A DNA stretch of 38,901 nt from DATLEX01 sp035525045. Its GTDB lineage: Bacteria; Acidobacteriota; Thermoanaerobaculia; Gp7-AA8. Shown piece after piece: positions 14,398 through 21,719 of this stretch (position 1 is its first letter; each line of letters opens with the position of its first letter). The stretch spans positions 1 to 38,901 of the forward strand of contig DATLEX010000125.1 of NCBI GenBank assembly GCA_035525045.1. Direction: 5' to 3'. The position numbers and the translations under genes were made by a program. The notes under the pieces are model-generated. The model saw nothing but the letters and a program-made list of their open reading frames with translations. It did no database searches and had not been told where the DNA came from.

Positions 14398-15414
14398 CTA
14401 CGCCAGCGTCCGCCGCACGGCCGGAACGATGATCCGCAGCTCGTCCATCAGCTCCACGAACTGCTCGGGGTAGAGCGACTGCGGCCCGTCGCAGACGGCC
14501 TTCTCCGGCTCGATGTGCACCTCGATGAGCAGCCCGTCGGCGCCGGCGGCGACGCTGGCGCGCGCCATCGGCATGACCTTGTCGCGCAGACCGGTGGCAT
14601 GCGACGGATCGACGACGATCGGCAGGTGCGAGAGCTTGTGCACCACGGGGATGGCCGACAGATCGAGCGTGTTCCGCGTGTAGGTCTCGAACGTCCGGAT
14701 GCCGCGCTCGCAGAGGATGACCTGGTTGTTGCCTCCCGCCATGACGTACTCGGCCGCCAGCAGCCATTCCTGCACCGTGGCGGACATGCCGCGCTTGAGC
14801 AGGACCGGCTTGCGGGTCAGGCCGACGGCGGAGAGGAGATTGAAGTTCTGCATGTTCCGGGCGCCGATCTGCAGGACGTCGACGTAGTCGAGCATGGTCT
14901 CGATCTGCCCGATCTCCATCACCTCGGAGATGGTGGCCATGCCGAACTCGCGGCCCGCCGCGCGCAGCAGCTTCAGCCCCTCCACTCCCATCCCCTGGAA
15001 CGAGTACGGCGAGGTGCGCGGCTTGTAGGCCCCGCCGCGAAGGATCTTCGCCCCGGCGCGCGCCACCGCCCGCGCCGTCTCGAAGAGCTGCGTCTCGTTT
15101 TCGATCGTGCAGGGGCCGGCCATCACCACCACTTCCTTCCCGCCGATGGCGCATCCGTTGACCTGCACGACGGTGTTCTGCGGGCGGAAGGTGCGGCTGG
15201 AGAGCTTGTAGGGCTCGCTGATGCGCACGGCTTCCTGCACGCCGTCGAGCACCTCGAACTCGCGCGGGTCGACCGTGGCCACGTCGCCCACCACGCCGAG
15301 GACGGTGTGGTCCGAGCCGGTGGAGCGGTGGACGTCGAAGCCGCGCCGGCTCAGCTCGGCGATGACATGCTCGATCTGCGCCTCGTCTGCTGTCTTCTGC
15401 ATCACGATGACCAT
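14398..15414 (-). CDS. aroF: 3-deoxy-7-phosphoheptulonate (DAHP) synthase, type I-beta
   Basis: A 338-aa DAHP synthase condensing phosphoenolpyruvate and erythrose 4-phosphate, the first shikimate step. Residues 1-~70 form the ferredoxin-like regulatory domain of Thermotoga-type enzymes (MVIVMQKTADEAQIEHVI... GVVGD). The barrel has VMAGPCTIEN (metal Cys102), LRGGAYKPRTSPYSFQG, DVLQIGARNMQNF, PVLLKRGM, LCERGIRTFE and VDPSHATG (metal His). In family members the N-terminal domain mediates Tyr/Phe feedback inhibition. The start is ATG 15414 with AGGTAGG upstream, 10 nt after the chorismate mutase stop, so the two form an operon. The operon's leader holds a Phe/Tyr attenuator. Confidence 0.96.
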   Translation of the reverse strand: MVIVMQKTADEAQIEHVIAELSRRGFDVHRSTGSDHTVLGVVGDVATVDPREFEVLDGVQEAVRISEPYKLSSRTFRPQNTVVQVNGCAIGGKEVVVMAGPCTIENETQLFETARAVARAGAKILRGGAYKPRTSPYSFQGMGVEGLKLLRAAGREFGMATISEVMEIGQIETMLDYVDVLQIGARNMQNFNLLSAVGLTRKPVLLKRGMSATVQEWLLAAEYVMAGGNNQVILCERGIRTFETYTRNTLDLSAIPVVHKLSHLPIVVDPSHATGLRDKVMPMARASVAAGADGLLIEVHIEPEKAVCDGPQSLYPEQFVELMDELRIIVPAVRRTLA

Positions 15415-15424
15415 GGGGGTTTGC

Positions 15425-15736
15425 CTACCTTTCCGACGCCTCGCGCTCGACACGGCGCGACTCGTCGATGATTCGTTCGAACAGACGGCGGACGGAGCCG
15501 GAATCGAGCGGCCCTTCCGACCAGCGCTCCGTGTTGGCGAGCACTTCCTTCTCCCGCTCCGGAGAGTAGATGGGGAGGTTCATCACGCCTTTGATCTGGC
15601 CGACCTCGATCGCATACTTCGCCCGCTGGTTGAGCAGGCGCACCAGCACCTCGTCGATGCGATCGATGGCTTCGCGCAGCCTGGCCAGCTCGCGCGGCGC
15701 GCGCTCCTCCGAGATCGTGAATCGGGCATCGGCCAT
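15425..15736 (-). CDS. Chorismate mutase (AroQ type)
   Basis: A 103-aa all-helical AroQ chorismate mutase that converts chorismate to prephenate. Motifs: LARLREAIDRIDEVLVRLLN, QRAKYAIEVGQIKG (Arg and Lys of the active site), then YSPEREKEVLAN and the terminal helix VRRLFERIIDESRRVE. The ATG at 15736 follows GGAGGAG by 2 nt; the longer frame (to 15913) runs through the attenuator and is rejected. Stand-alone AroQ mutases beside a type I-beta DAHP synthase can form a complex that lends feedback control. This is the first structural gene after the leader-peptide attenuator. Confidence 0.93.
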   Translation of the reverse strand: MADARFTISEERAPRELARLREAIDRIDEVLVRLLNQRAKYAIEVGQIKGVMNLPIYSPEREKEVLANTERWSEGPLDSGSVRRLFERIIDESRRVEREASER

Positions 15737-15752
15737 GACTCCTCCACACAAC

Positions 15753-15784
15753 AAAAAACCCCCTCCCGGTTCGCCGAGAAGAGG
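15753..15784 (-). terminator. Attenuator terminator (3:4 stem)
   Basis: Minus strand: CCTCTTCTCGG (15784-15774), loop CGAA, CCGGGAGGGGG (15769-15759), then TTTTTT (15758-15753). All 11 positions pair, three as G-U. It sits 10 nt upstream of the chorismate mutase ribosome site GGAGGAG. Confidence 0.88.
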
Positions 15785-15846
15785 TTGCCAGTTGCCGGAT
15801 CCGAGCGCCCCTTCCCGATGCCGGGGCGCCGCGCACGTGCCCCGAG

Positions 15847-15894
15847 CTATCTGCCGTAGCGGAAGTAATAGCGGAAGGGAAAGAGGTGCGACAT
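15847..15894 (-). CDS. Leader peptide MSHLFPFRYYFRYGR
   Basis: A 15-codon ORF (ATG 15894 to TAG 15847) with three Phe and three Tyr, the end products of the pathway encoded downstream. It lies directly upstream of the alternative stems and terminator preceding chorismate mutase, as in pheA/pheL-type leaders. No Shine-Dalgarno is visible; a TATCCT hexamer lies 9 nt upstream, so the leader may be translated from a leaderless 5' end. Confidence 0.72.
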   Translation of the reverse strand: MSHLFPFRYYFRYGR

Positions 15895-15903
15895 GCGCGC
15901 GGC

Positions 15904-15909
15904 AGGATA
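15904..15909 (-). promoter_or_regulatory. Candidate -10 (TATCCT) of the attenuated operon
   Basis: TATCCT on the minus strand, 9 nt before the leader peptide ATG; the same hexamer stands 10 nt before the dehydrogenase ATG at 1533. No good -35 box was found. Transcription would begin within a few bases of the ATG. Confidence 0.4.
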
Positions 15910-16005
15910 GCACGGCGCGTCATCACCATGGGACGCACATGTCCGCATTGGAGGGCAAACCTCTGTCCCGAAATAACTTAACTTCGTCAGGCCGTTAACG
16001 GTCGC

Positions 16006-17070
16006 ATGCGGCTCCGCATGCTGCTCGCAGCACTCTTCACCGCCGTGACGGCGCACGCCGGCGTCACCTTCGTCGCTCCGCAGCCGGGAGCGCAGGCCAT
16101 CGGTGCGCAGCTCCTGGAGGTGACGACCGACGCCGAGGACGTCGATCGCGTGGAGTTCTACGTCGACGGCGTGCTGGCCGGCGTGGCCCGCGCCGCCCCT
16201 TACCGCATCGCCTTCGACTTCGGCACCGCTCTCGAGCCGCGCACGGTGACCGCCAGAGTCTTCTCCGGCGGTTATCGCACCACGCGATCCGCGGAGATCG
16301 TCACCGCCGCGCTCACCGCGGGCGAGAGCATGAACGTCGACCTGGTGGAAGTCCCGATGCGCGTCCATGCGTCGCGCGCCATCCGGCCGGAGGACATTCG
16401 CCTCCGCGAGAATTCAGTCGATCAGGCCATCCGGCAGATCCTTCCCGGCCGCGGGCCGGCGCAATTCGCCTTCGTGGTCGACCGCTCGCTGAGCATGACC
16501 GGGGGAAAGCTCGACGCGGCGCTCGACGCGGTGGACCGAGCGACGGCGCTGTTGCGGAGCGGCGACACCGCCTCGCTCATCGTGTTCAATCATCACGTCT
16601 CCCGCGCGCAGCCGCTCCGCGCCGATGCCGGCGCAGCCTCCACGCTCGCGGCCACGGTGCCGTCTGGAGGGACGTCGCTGAGAGATGCGGTGGCCGCGAG
16701 CATCCGCTCCGGCGCCTCGAGGACGTACGTGGTAGTCATCACGGACGGGGGGGACCGCAACAGCCTTCTCTCGGAGGAGGACGCGCTGCGGCAGATCAGC
16801 GGCACGAAGACGGTCGTCTCCGCCGTCGTCCTCGGCCGGCCCGGCTCGTTCCTCGACCAGGCCACCGGGAACACGGGCGGCTTACTGCTGCGGGCAACGG
16901 AAGCCAATGTGCGCCGGCAGGTCCAGCACATTCTCGAAGACATCAACGGCCGCTACACGCTCGTCTACCAGAGCAGCGGGACGGCGCCGGGATGGCGGAC
17001 CATCAGCATCGCGCCGCGGCGGAGCGGGGTGAAGATCGTCAGCGCGCGCACGGGGTACTTCGCCGAATGA
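16006..17070 (+). CDS. Secreted Ig-like/VWA-domain protein (VWFA-related family)
   Basis: A 354-aa protein with a signal peptide (MRLRMLLAALFTAVTAHA), an Ig-like domain (~18-110; VDRVEFYVDGVLAGVARAAPY is the Big-type signature) and a von Willebrand A domain (~150-340). The MIDAS metal site is intact: D159-x-S161-x-S163 in VVDRSLSMTGG, Thr in PSGGTSLRDAV and Asp in VVITDGGDRN. The arrangement matches the VWFA-related domain proteins abundant in Acidobacteriota. VWA domains bind protein partners through a divalent metal; the partner here may be one of the co-encoded proteins. It is the first gene of a run in which the next two genes overlap by 4 bp. No strong ribosome site. Confidence 0.88.
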   Translation: MRLRMLLAALFTAVTAHAGVTFVAPQPGAQAIGAQLLEVTTDAEDVDRVEFYVDGVLAGVARAAPYRIAFDFGTALEPRTVTARVFSGGYRTTRSAEIVTAALTAGESMNVDLVEVPMRVHASRAIRPEDIRLRENSVDQAIRQILPGRGPAQFAFVVDRSLSMTGGKLDAALDAVDRATALLRSGDTASLIVFNHHVSRAQPLRADAGAASTLAATVPSGGTSLRDAVAASIRSGASRTYVVVITDGGDRNSLLSEEDALRQISGTKTVVSAVVLGRPGSFLDQATGNTGGLLLRATEANVRRQVQHILEDINGRYTLVYQSSGTAPGWRTISIAPRRSGVKIVSARTGYFAE

Positions 17071-18557
17071 GACGCGCACTGGCCGCGGCGCTGCTGCTGG
17101 GGTTGCCGGCGATCTCGCCGGCGCAGACCCGTCTCGCCTCCGACTTCGAGATCGCGCAGATGCGGGAGCAGATCGCGAACTCCTCCGGCTTCGTGGCGCA
17201 GCTCTCGGGACGCCTGAACCTGGGCGACCTCTACCTCAGCCGGGGTGAGATCAGCACGGCGCGGGCGGAGTACGGGGAGGCGCTCGCGCTCGCCCTCGCC
17301 GACCGCGTCGAGGCGCGCCGGGCGTCGGACATGACCCGGTACGCGACCTCGACGGCCTACGCCGGCCTGGCGCAGGCAAAGCTGGGACGGGGCCCGGAAG
17401 CCTTCGAGCTGCTCGAGGAAGCGACGCGCTTCACCAGCGATTCGCCGAAGAGCTGGAATCTCTACGCGACGGCCATGTCCATCCTCGGCAGGCCGGGGAA
17501 GGGCGCCAGCGCGGCGCACAACGCGGTGACCATCGCCACGGCGGAGCTGCAACGCGCGCCGTCGGTCGCGGGCCGGCTCGACCTCGCCGTCTACCAGTAC
17601 ACGCTGGCCGCGGCGCTGACCGAGAGCGGCGGCGCCGCCGGCGCCGAGCCGCTGCTGCGATTGATCGTCGAGTCGCTCTCCGGCCCGCCCTTCGAGGGAG
17701 TGCGCCGGCAGATCGAGCGGAGCGAGTCGTTCGAGATCTACTCCACCGCGCGCGGCGAGGCCGCCGCCTATCTGTCGCTCCTGAACCGCGCGCAGCTCCG
17801 CCTCGCCGCCGTCCTGGAGAAACGTGGGGACACCGCCGGCGCGCGGAAGGTCTACCAGCGCGTCCTCGAGCAGCGGAGCGACGACGTCACGGCGCTTTCG
17901 GGCCTGGCCCGCCTCACCACCGCGGAGGAGCAGCGGCGATACTTCGCCGCCGCGTTCGACGCCAATCCCTTCTCGCTCTCCCTCGTCCGCGCCTATCAGG
18001 ACCATCTCGCCGCGGGCTCGTCCGACGCGGCCGACACCTCCACGACCGGCGGGAAGGTGCGCCTCGCCCTGATGCAGATCCATCGCGGGGAGCTTCGAGC
18101 CGCGCGCGCCTCGCTCGACGATCTCGATCGCCGGTTCCCCGGCAACACCACGCTGCATCTCCTGCGGGGCGAGATGAACCACCCCACGCCCGCGCCCGCG
18201 TTCCTGTCACGGCGCCCCGCGGGGCGCGTCGAGCCGTCGATCGAAGACCTGCGGCATCTCGTCGCCCTCGCCGCCGCGGAGCGGCTCACGCCGGAGCACC
18301 GCGCGGCGCTCGACGCGATCACGTTCGCGAGCAGCGTCGTCTTCACAGCCGCCACGGCATCGGGTCCGGGACAGACGATCCTCGCGTCGGGGACGGTCGG
18401 AGCCGTTTCCTTCCGCTTCGCCGAGCCGACCGCGTTCGTCGGGTCGTTCGCCGCCGCCACTCCGCTCCGTCTCACCTACCGCATCCTCGGAGTCACGGAG
18501 ATCGGCGGCGCCGATGCCCTCCTCCTCGAGCCGCTCGGCCTGGAGGTCCCGCGATGA
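17067..18557 (+). CDS. Secreted TPR-repeat protein
   Basis: A 496-aa protein with a signal peptide (MRRALAAALLLGLPAISPAQ) and helical repeats: LNLGDLYLSRGEISTARAEYGEALALAL, AYAGLAQAKLGRGPEAFELLEEATRF and AAVLEKRGDTAGARKVYQRVLEQ are TPR-like units. The C-terminal part (~390-496) is non-repetitive with a beta-rich end (TILASGTVGAVSFRFAEP, LRLTYRILGVTEIGG). The start is ATG 17067, set by the ATGA overlap with the VWA gene. Likely periplasmic scaffold for the VWA and propeller proteins; no enzymatic motif. Function unknown. Confidence 0.82.
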   Translation: MRRALAAALLLGLPAISPAQTRLASDFEIAQMREQIANSSGFVAQLSGRLNLGDLYLSRGEISTARAEYGEALALALADRVEARRASDMTRYATSTAYAGLAQAKLGRGPEAFELLEEATRFTSDSPKSWNLYATAMSILGRPGKGASAAHNAVTIATAELQRAPSVAGRLDLAVYQYTLAAALTESGGAAGAEPLLRLIVESLSGPPFEGVRRQIERSESFEIYSTARGEAAAYLSLLNRAQLRLAAVLEKRGDTAGARKVYQRVLEQRSDDVTALSGLARLTTAEEQRRYFAAAFDANPFSLSLVRAYQDHLAAGSSDAADTSTTGGKVRLALMQIHRGELRAARASLDDLDRRFPGNTTLHLLRGEMNHPTPAPAFLSRRPAGRVEPSIEDLRHLVALAAAERLTPEHRAALDAITFASSVVFTAATASGPGQTILASGTVGAVSFRFAEPTAFVGSFAAATPLRLTYRILGVTEIGGADALLLEPLGLEVPR

Positions 18558-19567
18558 TCAGGGCCCGTCTCGCGGCCGTCCTCCTCCTGGCGTTCGCCGC
18601 GCCGGCGGCTGCGCAGGTGGTGGCCGGCACGTCGCGCGGCGTGCTCGTCGCGCACGACGGCATCGTCGAGTTGTTCGACGAAAGCGCCAGGCCGATCTGG
18701 TCCGCTCCAGGTGTCGATCATGCGGCGAAGGTGATCGTTGCCGGCGAGCGCGCGGCGATCGTCGATCCGTGGGCCAACCAGGTCCGGATCGTGGCGCTGC
18801 GCAACGGCGACGGCACGACCACTCACACCGCGGAGACGCCGGTCGACGCACTCTTTCTCCACGGCGATCTCTACCTCCTCGCGCGCGACGCCCGAGTCCT
18901 CGAACGGATCGGCGCGGACGGCGCGAGGACATCCGTCAACGTCGCCGCCGATCCCGCGTTTCTCCGCCAGTCGAGCGGTCTGCTCTACGTCTACTCACGC
19001 CTGGGAGGGCTGCTGCAGGAGATCGATCCCGCCGGAACGATACGGCGAACCGTCGCCGCCGGCCCGTTCGCCGCCGGCATGGAGGTCGACGGACGGACCG
19101 CCTACTTCGTCTTCCCCCGCGAGGCGAAGCTCGTGTCGATCGACCTGGAGAAGATGGAAGTGCGCCGGAGCGTAGCGGCCGGCGGGGCGCCGACCTCGGT
19201 GGCGATCACCCGCCGGGGAAGCGCGGTGTCGGCGCCGCTGCTGGCCATCGCCGATCCTGCGGCCAAGCGGCTCTGGATCACGGAAGGCTCGCAGTCCGTC
19301 GGGGCCGCCTTCGGCCGGGGATTTCTGCGCGGGCTGCTCGGGCTGGGACTGTTCCGGCCGCGCAGCGCGGAGTTTCCGACGGGAATCGACCGCGTCGTCG
19401 CCGGAGGGGGTGTGACCCTGGCGTTCGACTCCGCCACCGGCACGCTGTACCGAGCTCGGGGCTCGGGGGCCGTCCCGTTGGCACAAGGCCTTGCTCCACA
19501 GAGCTTTGCGGTGGCGGGCAACCGCGTTGCGCTCTGGAGCGGCGATACGCTGCGCTACGAGCAGTGA
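18554..19567 (+). CDS. Secreted beta-propeller-like protein
   Basis: A 337-aa protein with a signal peptide (MIRARLAAVLLLAFAAPAAAQ) followed by repeated short beta-strand blades: RGVLVAHDGIVELFDES, AAIVDPWANQVRIVAL, LYLLARDARVLERIGADG, LLYVYSRLGGLLQEIDPAG, AYFVFPREAKLVSIDLEK and VTLAFDSATGTLYRARG. This is the hallmark of WD40/NHL/YVTN-type propellers, though I cannot assign a subfamily. It overlaps the TPR gene by 4 bp (ATGA). A GRGFLRGLLGLGLFRPR insert between blades could pack on a membrane. Function unknown. Confidence 0.75.
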   Translation: MIRARLAAVLLLAFAAPAAAQVVAGTSRGVLVAHDGIVELFDESARPIWSAPGVDHAAKVIVAGERAAIVDPWANQVRIVALRNGDGTTTHTAETPVDALFLHGDLYLLARDARVLERIGADGARTSVNVAADPAFLRQSSGLLYVYSRLGGLLQEIDPAGTIRRTVAAGPFAAGMEVDGRTAYFVFPREAKLVSIDLEKMEVRRSVAAGGAPTSVAITRRGSAVSAPLLAIADPAAKRLWITEGSQSVGAAFGRGFLRGLLGLGLFRPRSAEFPTGIDRVVAGGGVTLAFDSATGTLYRARGSGAVPLAQGLAPQSFAVAGNRVALWSGDTLRYEQ

Positions 19568-19599
19568 ACGGTATGGCCGTTGCACAAAAAGGAAATCAG

Positions 19600-20586
19600 A
19601 TGGACGACAAGAAACCCTGCGTACGGTGCGATCGGAAGATCGATCCGTACGCCCGAATCTGCCCCTATTGCAACCACGACCAGATCGCTCCTCCCCCCTC
19701 GCCGCAGCAGCAATCGGCCGAGGCCGTTGCGGCGTCGGCCGGCTACGTCCCTCCGGCGGAACGAAACTGGCGGCGCCACATGATCATGATCGGCGGCAGC
19801 GTTCTGCTGCTGGTCGCCTCCTTCGTCGTCGGGACGATCATCAACCGGGACGATGCCCCGAAAAACGCGCCGAAGCCGGTGACCGGCACGACCGGTGAAG
19901 AGAATCGTGTTCCGCGCGCGCGGCGCTCGGACCTGACCCTGGTGCCGGTCAGCGATCAGGCCGCGTTCGAGCAGCCGATCACCAGCGCGCCGATCCCCAA
20001 TCCTGCCGAGGGGGTGCCGACCGAGTATCAACGGAGCGACGCCACCGCCGTTTCGTCGGTCGAGTACGCCACGCTGGCCCAGCGGGCCCAGGCGGAGCGA
20101 AGAGCGGAGCAGGAGCTGGTCGATCCGCGGTCGATCACCACGCCCTCCTACGCGCAGCAGAGACGCCCGCCAGCCGCTCAGGCGCCCCAGACCGCCCGGG
20201 CGGAAACGGAGCCGGGCGAGCCGGAGGGCGCGCCGCCGCCGATGACGTCCGCTGCGCGCGAGCGCGGCCTCGAGGCCGACTCGTCTCGGGCGCGCCGGCC
20301 GGGCGCCTCAGACGAGCCGGCGCGCGTGGTCCGGTTCACCCGGCCCGTCCCGGAGCATCAACCGCTTCCGCGGATCAACGTCTCCCAGCCCGTGACCGCC
20401 CGGCTGCAACTGACCATCGGCGCCGATGGACGGGTCAAGCAGATCCATCTGAAGAACAGCGTTCCGGGCCACACCCCCGAGCTGATCACGGCGGTGCAGA
20501 GGTGGCGATTCAAGCCGGCGACCGAGAACGGCGTTCCGGTAGCGGCACCCTTCACCGTCGACATATCATTCGCCCCGGATGAGTGA
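19600..20586 (+). CDS. Zinc-ribbon, single-span, TonB-C-like protein
   Basis: A 328-aa protein. An N-terminal double-cysteine zinc ribbon in the cytosol (C7xxC10...C21xxC24: CVRCDRKIDPYARICPYC), one transmembrane helix (~61-80, MIMIGGSVLLLVASFVVGTI), a ~170-residue Pro/Ala/Glu-rich periplasmic linker, and a C-terminal domain (~250-328) with ARLQLTIGADGRVKQIHLKNS and ITAVQRWRFKPATENGVPV, which is the TonB C-terminal fold pattern. It resembles energy-transducer TonB proteins but with a cytosolic zinc finger. ATG 19600 has AAGGAAAT upstream, 32 nt after the propeller stop; longer frames upstream are shadows of the propeller gene. Overlaps the next gene by 8 bp. Confidence 0.82.
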   Translation: MDDKKPCVRCDRKIDPYARICPYCNHDQIAPPPSPQQQSAEAVAASAGYVPPAERNWRRHMIMIGGSVLLLVASFVVGTIINRDDAPKNAPKPVTGTTGEENRVPRARRSDLTLVPVSDQAAFEQPITSAPIPNPAEGVPTEYQRSDATAVSSVEYATLAQRAQAERRAEQELVDPRSITTPSYAQQRRPPAAQAPQTARAETEPGEPEGAPPPMTSAARERGLEADSSRARRPGASDEPARVVRFTRPVPEHQPLPRINVSQPVTARLQLTIGADGRVKQIHLKNSVPGHTPELITAVQRWRFKPATENGVPVAAPFTVDISFAPDE

Positions 20587-21079
20587 AGCAGTCTGCGCAG
20601 CCTGCGGCCATCGCATCGACCCGACGGCGCGGCTCTGCCCCTACTGCAGCGCCGATCCGCACACGGGTGAGAAGAGCGTCGATACAGAGGCGCTCATGGA
20701 GGAGGTCTTCCGCCCGCGGGAGGTCTCCACGTCGGAGAGCGTGATCGAGTATGCGCGGCAGCGGCAGGGGCTGGTCATCGCCGCGGCGATCGTGGTGATC
20801 TTCCTCGGCCTGGCGCTGCTGCACCAGTTCGTGACCGCGCGCAGCAACGCCAATCTGTCGCCCGCCCCCGCCGTGCCGCTGACGGAGGTGACCGACCTGA
20901 GCAATCAGGCGCCGCGGGAAGAGATCGTGCCGCTGCCAGACCTCGACTTCCAGCACAGCGGCCGGGCGCGGAGGATGCGCACGTTCATCGTCGAGGCAGG
21001 AGCGATTCCGCCGCCGGAAGTCGCTGCTGCGCAGCAGGCAGCGCAGCCACAGGCGGCGACGGCCAAGCAGACGCAATAG
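20579..21079 (+). CDS. Second zinc-ribbon single-span membrane protein
   Basis: A 166-aa protein with the same N-terminal pattern as its neighbour: CAACGHRIDPTARLCPYC (C6xxC9...C20xxC23). A ~35-residue acidic linker, one transmembrane helix (~64-84, GLVIAAAIVVIFLGLALLHQF) and a ~80-residue periplasmic tail ending in Ala/Gln-rich sequence follow. No TonB-C domain. The similarity of the ribbon, PTARLCPYC against PYARICPYC, suggests a duplication of the N-terminal module. It overlaps the upstream stop by 8 bp and abuts the TPR gene downstream. Function unknown. Confidence 0.8.
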   Translation: MSEAVCAACGHRIDPTARLCPYCSADPHTGEKSVDTEALMEEVFRPREVSTSESVIEYARQRQGLVIAAAIVVIFLGLALLHQFVTARSNANLSPAPAVPLTEVTDLSNQAPREEIVPLPDLDFQHSGRARRMRTFIVEAGAIPPPEVAAAQQAAQPQAATAKQTQ

Positions 21080-21688
21080 ATGTCGGCCACGCTCATCCTG
21101 TCGGTGACCCTGGCCGTGGTGGTGGTGATCGTGCTGGCGTACATGCTGGCGCAGAGGCCGGTCAGCACCGTCCAGCAACTCATCCAGCAACACCGTTACG
21201 CCGAAGCAGCCGCGCAGCCTGCCGCCGACTCGGCCGGGCACCTGCATCGCGCCGAGGCCCTCAAGCTCCTCGCCCGCTTCGAGGAGGCCATCGACGAGTA
21301 CCGGCAGTCGGACGATCCCGCCGCGCGCGAAGGCATCGCCCTGGTTCTGGCACACCTGCGGCACGACCTCGACGAGGCGAAGAGGATCATGGAGCAGACC
21401 ATCGCCGCGCATCCCGCCATCCAGGAGTTCCAGGCCCTCGGCCTGGCCTTCATCGAGCTCCGACGCGGCGACCGCGAGGCCGCCCTGCGGCTCTACCGCG
21501 ACAACCTCGAGTTGCTGGAGACGCGCTTCCGCGACGATTACACCGATCCCGATCCCCTCCTGGCGGAGACGCTCGTGCTCTACGCCGAGCTGGCCGCCGC
21601 CGACGGCGATGTCGAGCGCGCAAGCGCGCTGCGCGCGCAGGCCGCGGCGTGGGCGCCGGAAAGCGTCTGGGCCGCGGGCCGCAGATAG
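21080..21688 (+). CDS. Membrane-anchored TPR protein
   Basis: A 202-aa protein with an N-terminal membrane anchor (~3-25, ATLILSVTLAVVVVIVLAYML) and TPR-like helices: RAEALKLLARFEEAIDEYRQ, QEFQALGLAFIELRRGDREA and AETLVLYAELAAADGDVERA. The ATG directly follows the TAG of the previous gene. It probably completes the zinc-ribbon operon. No catalytic motif. Confidence 0.82.
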   Translation: MSATLILSVTLAVVVVIVLAYMLAQRPVSTVQQLIQQHRYAEAAAQPAADSAGHLHRAEALKLLARFEEAIDEYRQSDDPAAREGIALVLAHLRHDLDEAKRIMEQTIAAHPAIQEFQALGLAFIELRRGDREAALRLYRDNLELLETRFRDDYTDPDPLLAETLVLYAELAAADGDVERASALRAQAAAWAPESVWAAGRR

Positions 21689-21697
21689 CGAGGGCGC

Positions 21698-21703
21698 TAC
21701 AAT
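21698..21703 (+). promoter_or_regulatory. Candidate -10 (TACAAT) for the multiheme lipoprotein gene
   Basis: TACAAT, five of six consensus bases, 16 nt before the GTG at 21720 and just after the previous gene's stop. No good -35. Confidence 0.4.
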
Positions 21704-21719
21704 CGGGCCTCGCCTCCTC

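Larger units (their letters stand above)
15753..15894 (-). promoter_or_regulatory. Phe/Tyr transcription attenuator of the chorismate mutase-DAHP synthase operon
   Basis: Four regions can be read on the minus strand. Region 1 lies inside the leader peptide codons (TCCCTTCC, 15880-15873). Region 2 is TCGGGAAGGGG (15818-15808). Region 3 is CCTCTTCTCGG (15784-15774). Region 4 is CCGGGAGGGGG (15769-15759). Region 2 pairs with region 1 over 8 nt. Region 2 also pairs with region 3 over 11 nt, including G-U pairs, as antiterminator. Region 3 pairs with region 4 as terminator. A GC hairpin GCGCCCC/GGGGCGC (15829-15823 with 15811-15805) also sequesters region 2. Ribosome stalling at the Tyr/Phe codons would free region 2 and permit read-through. 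The structure is inferred by eye; the mechanism follows the trp/pheA model. Confidence 0.78.

Noticed and set aside
15847..16368. 173-codon minus frame ending in the leader peptide
   Set aside because: Upstream part is antisense to the VWA gene with His/Glu/Gly-rich composition; only the terminal 15 codons fit a leader peptide in context.
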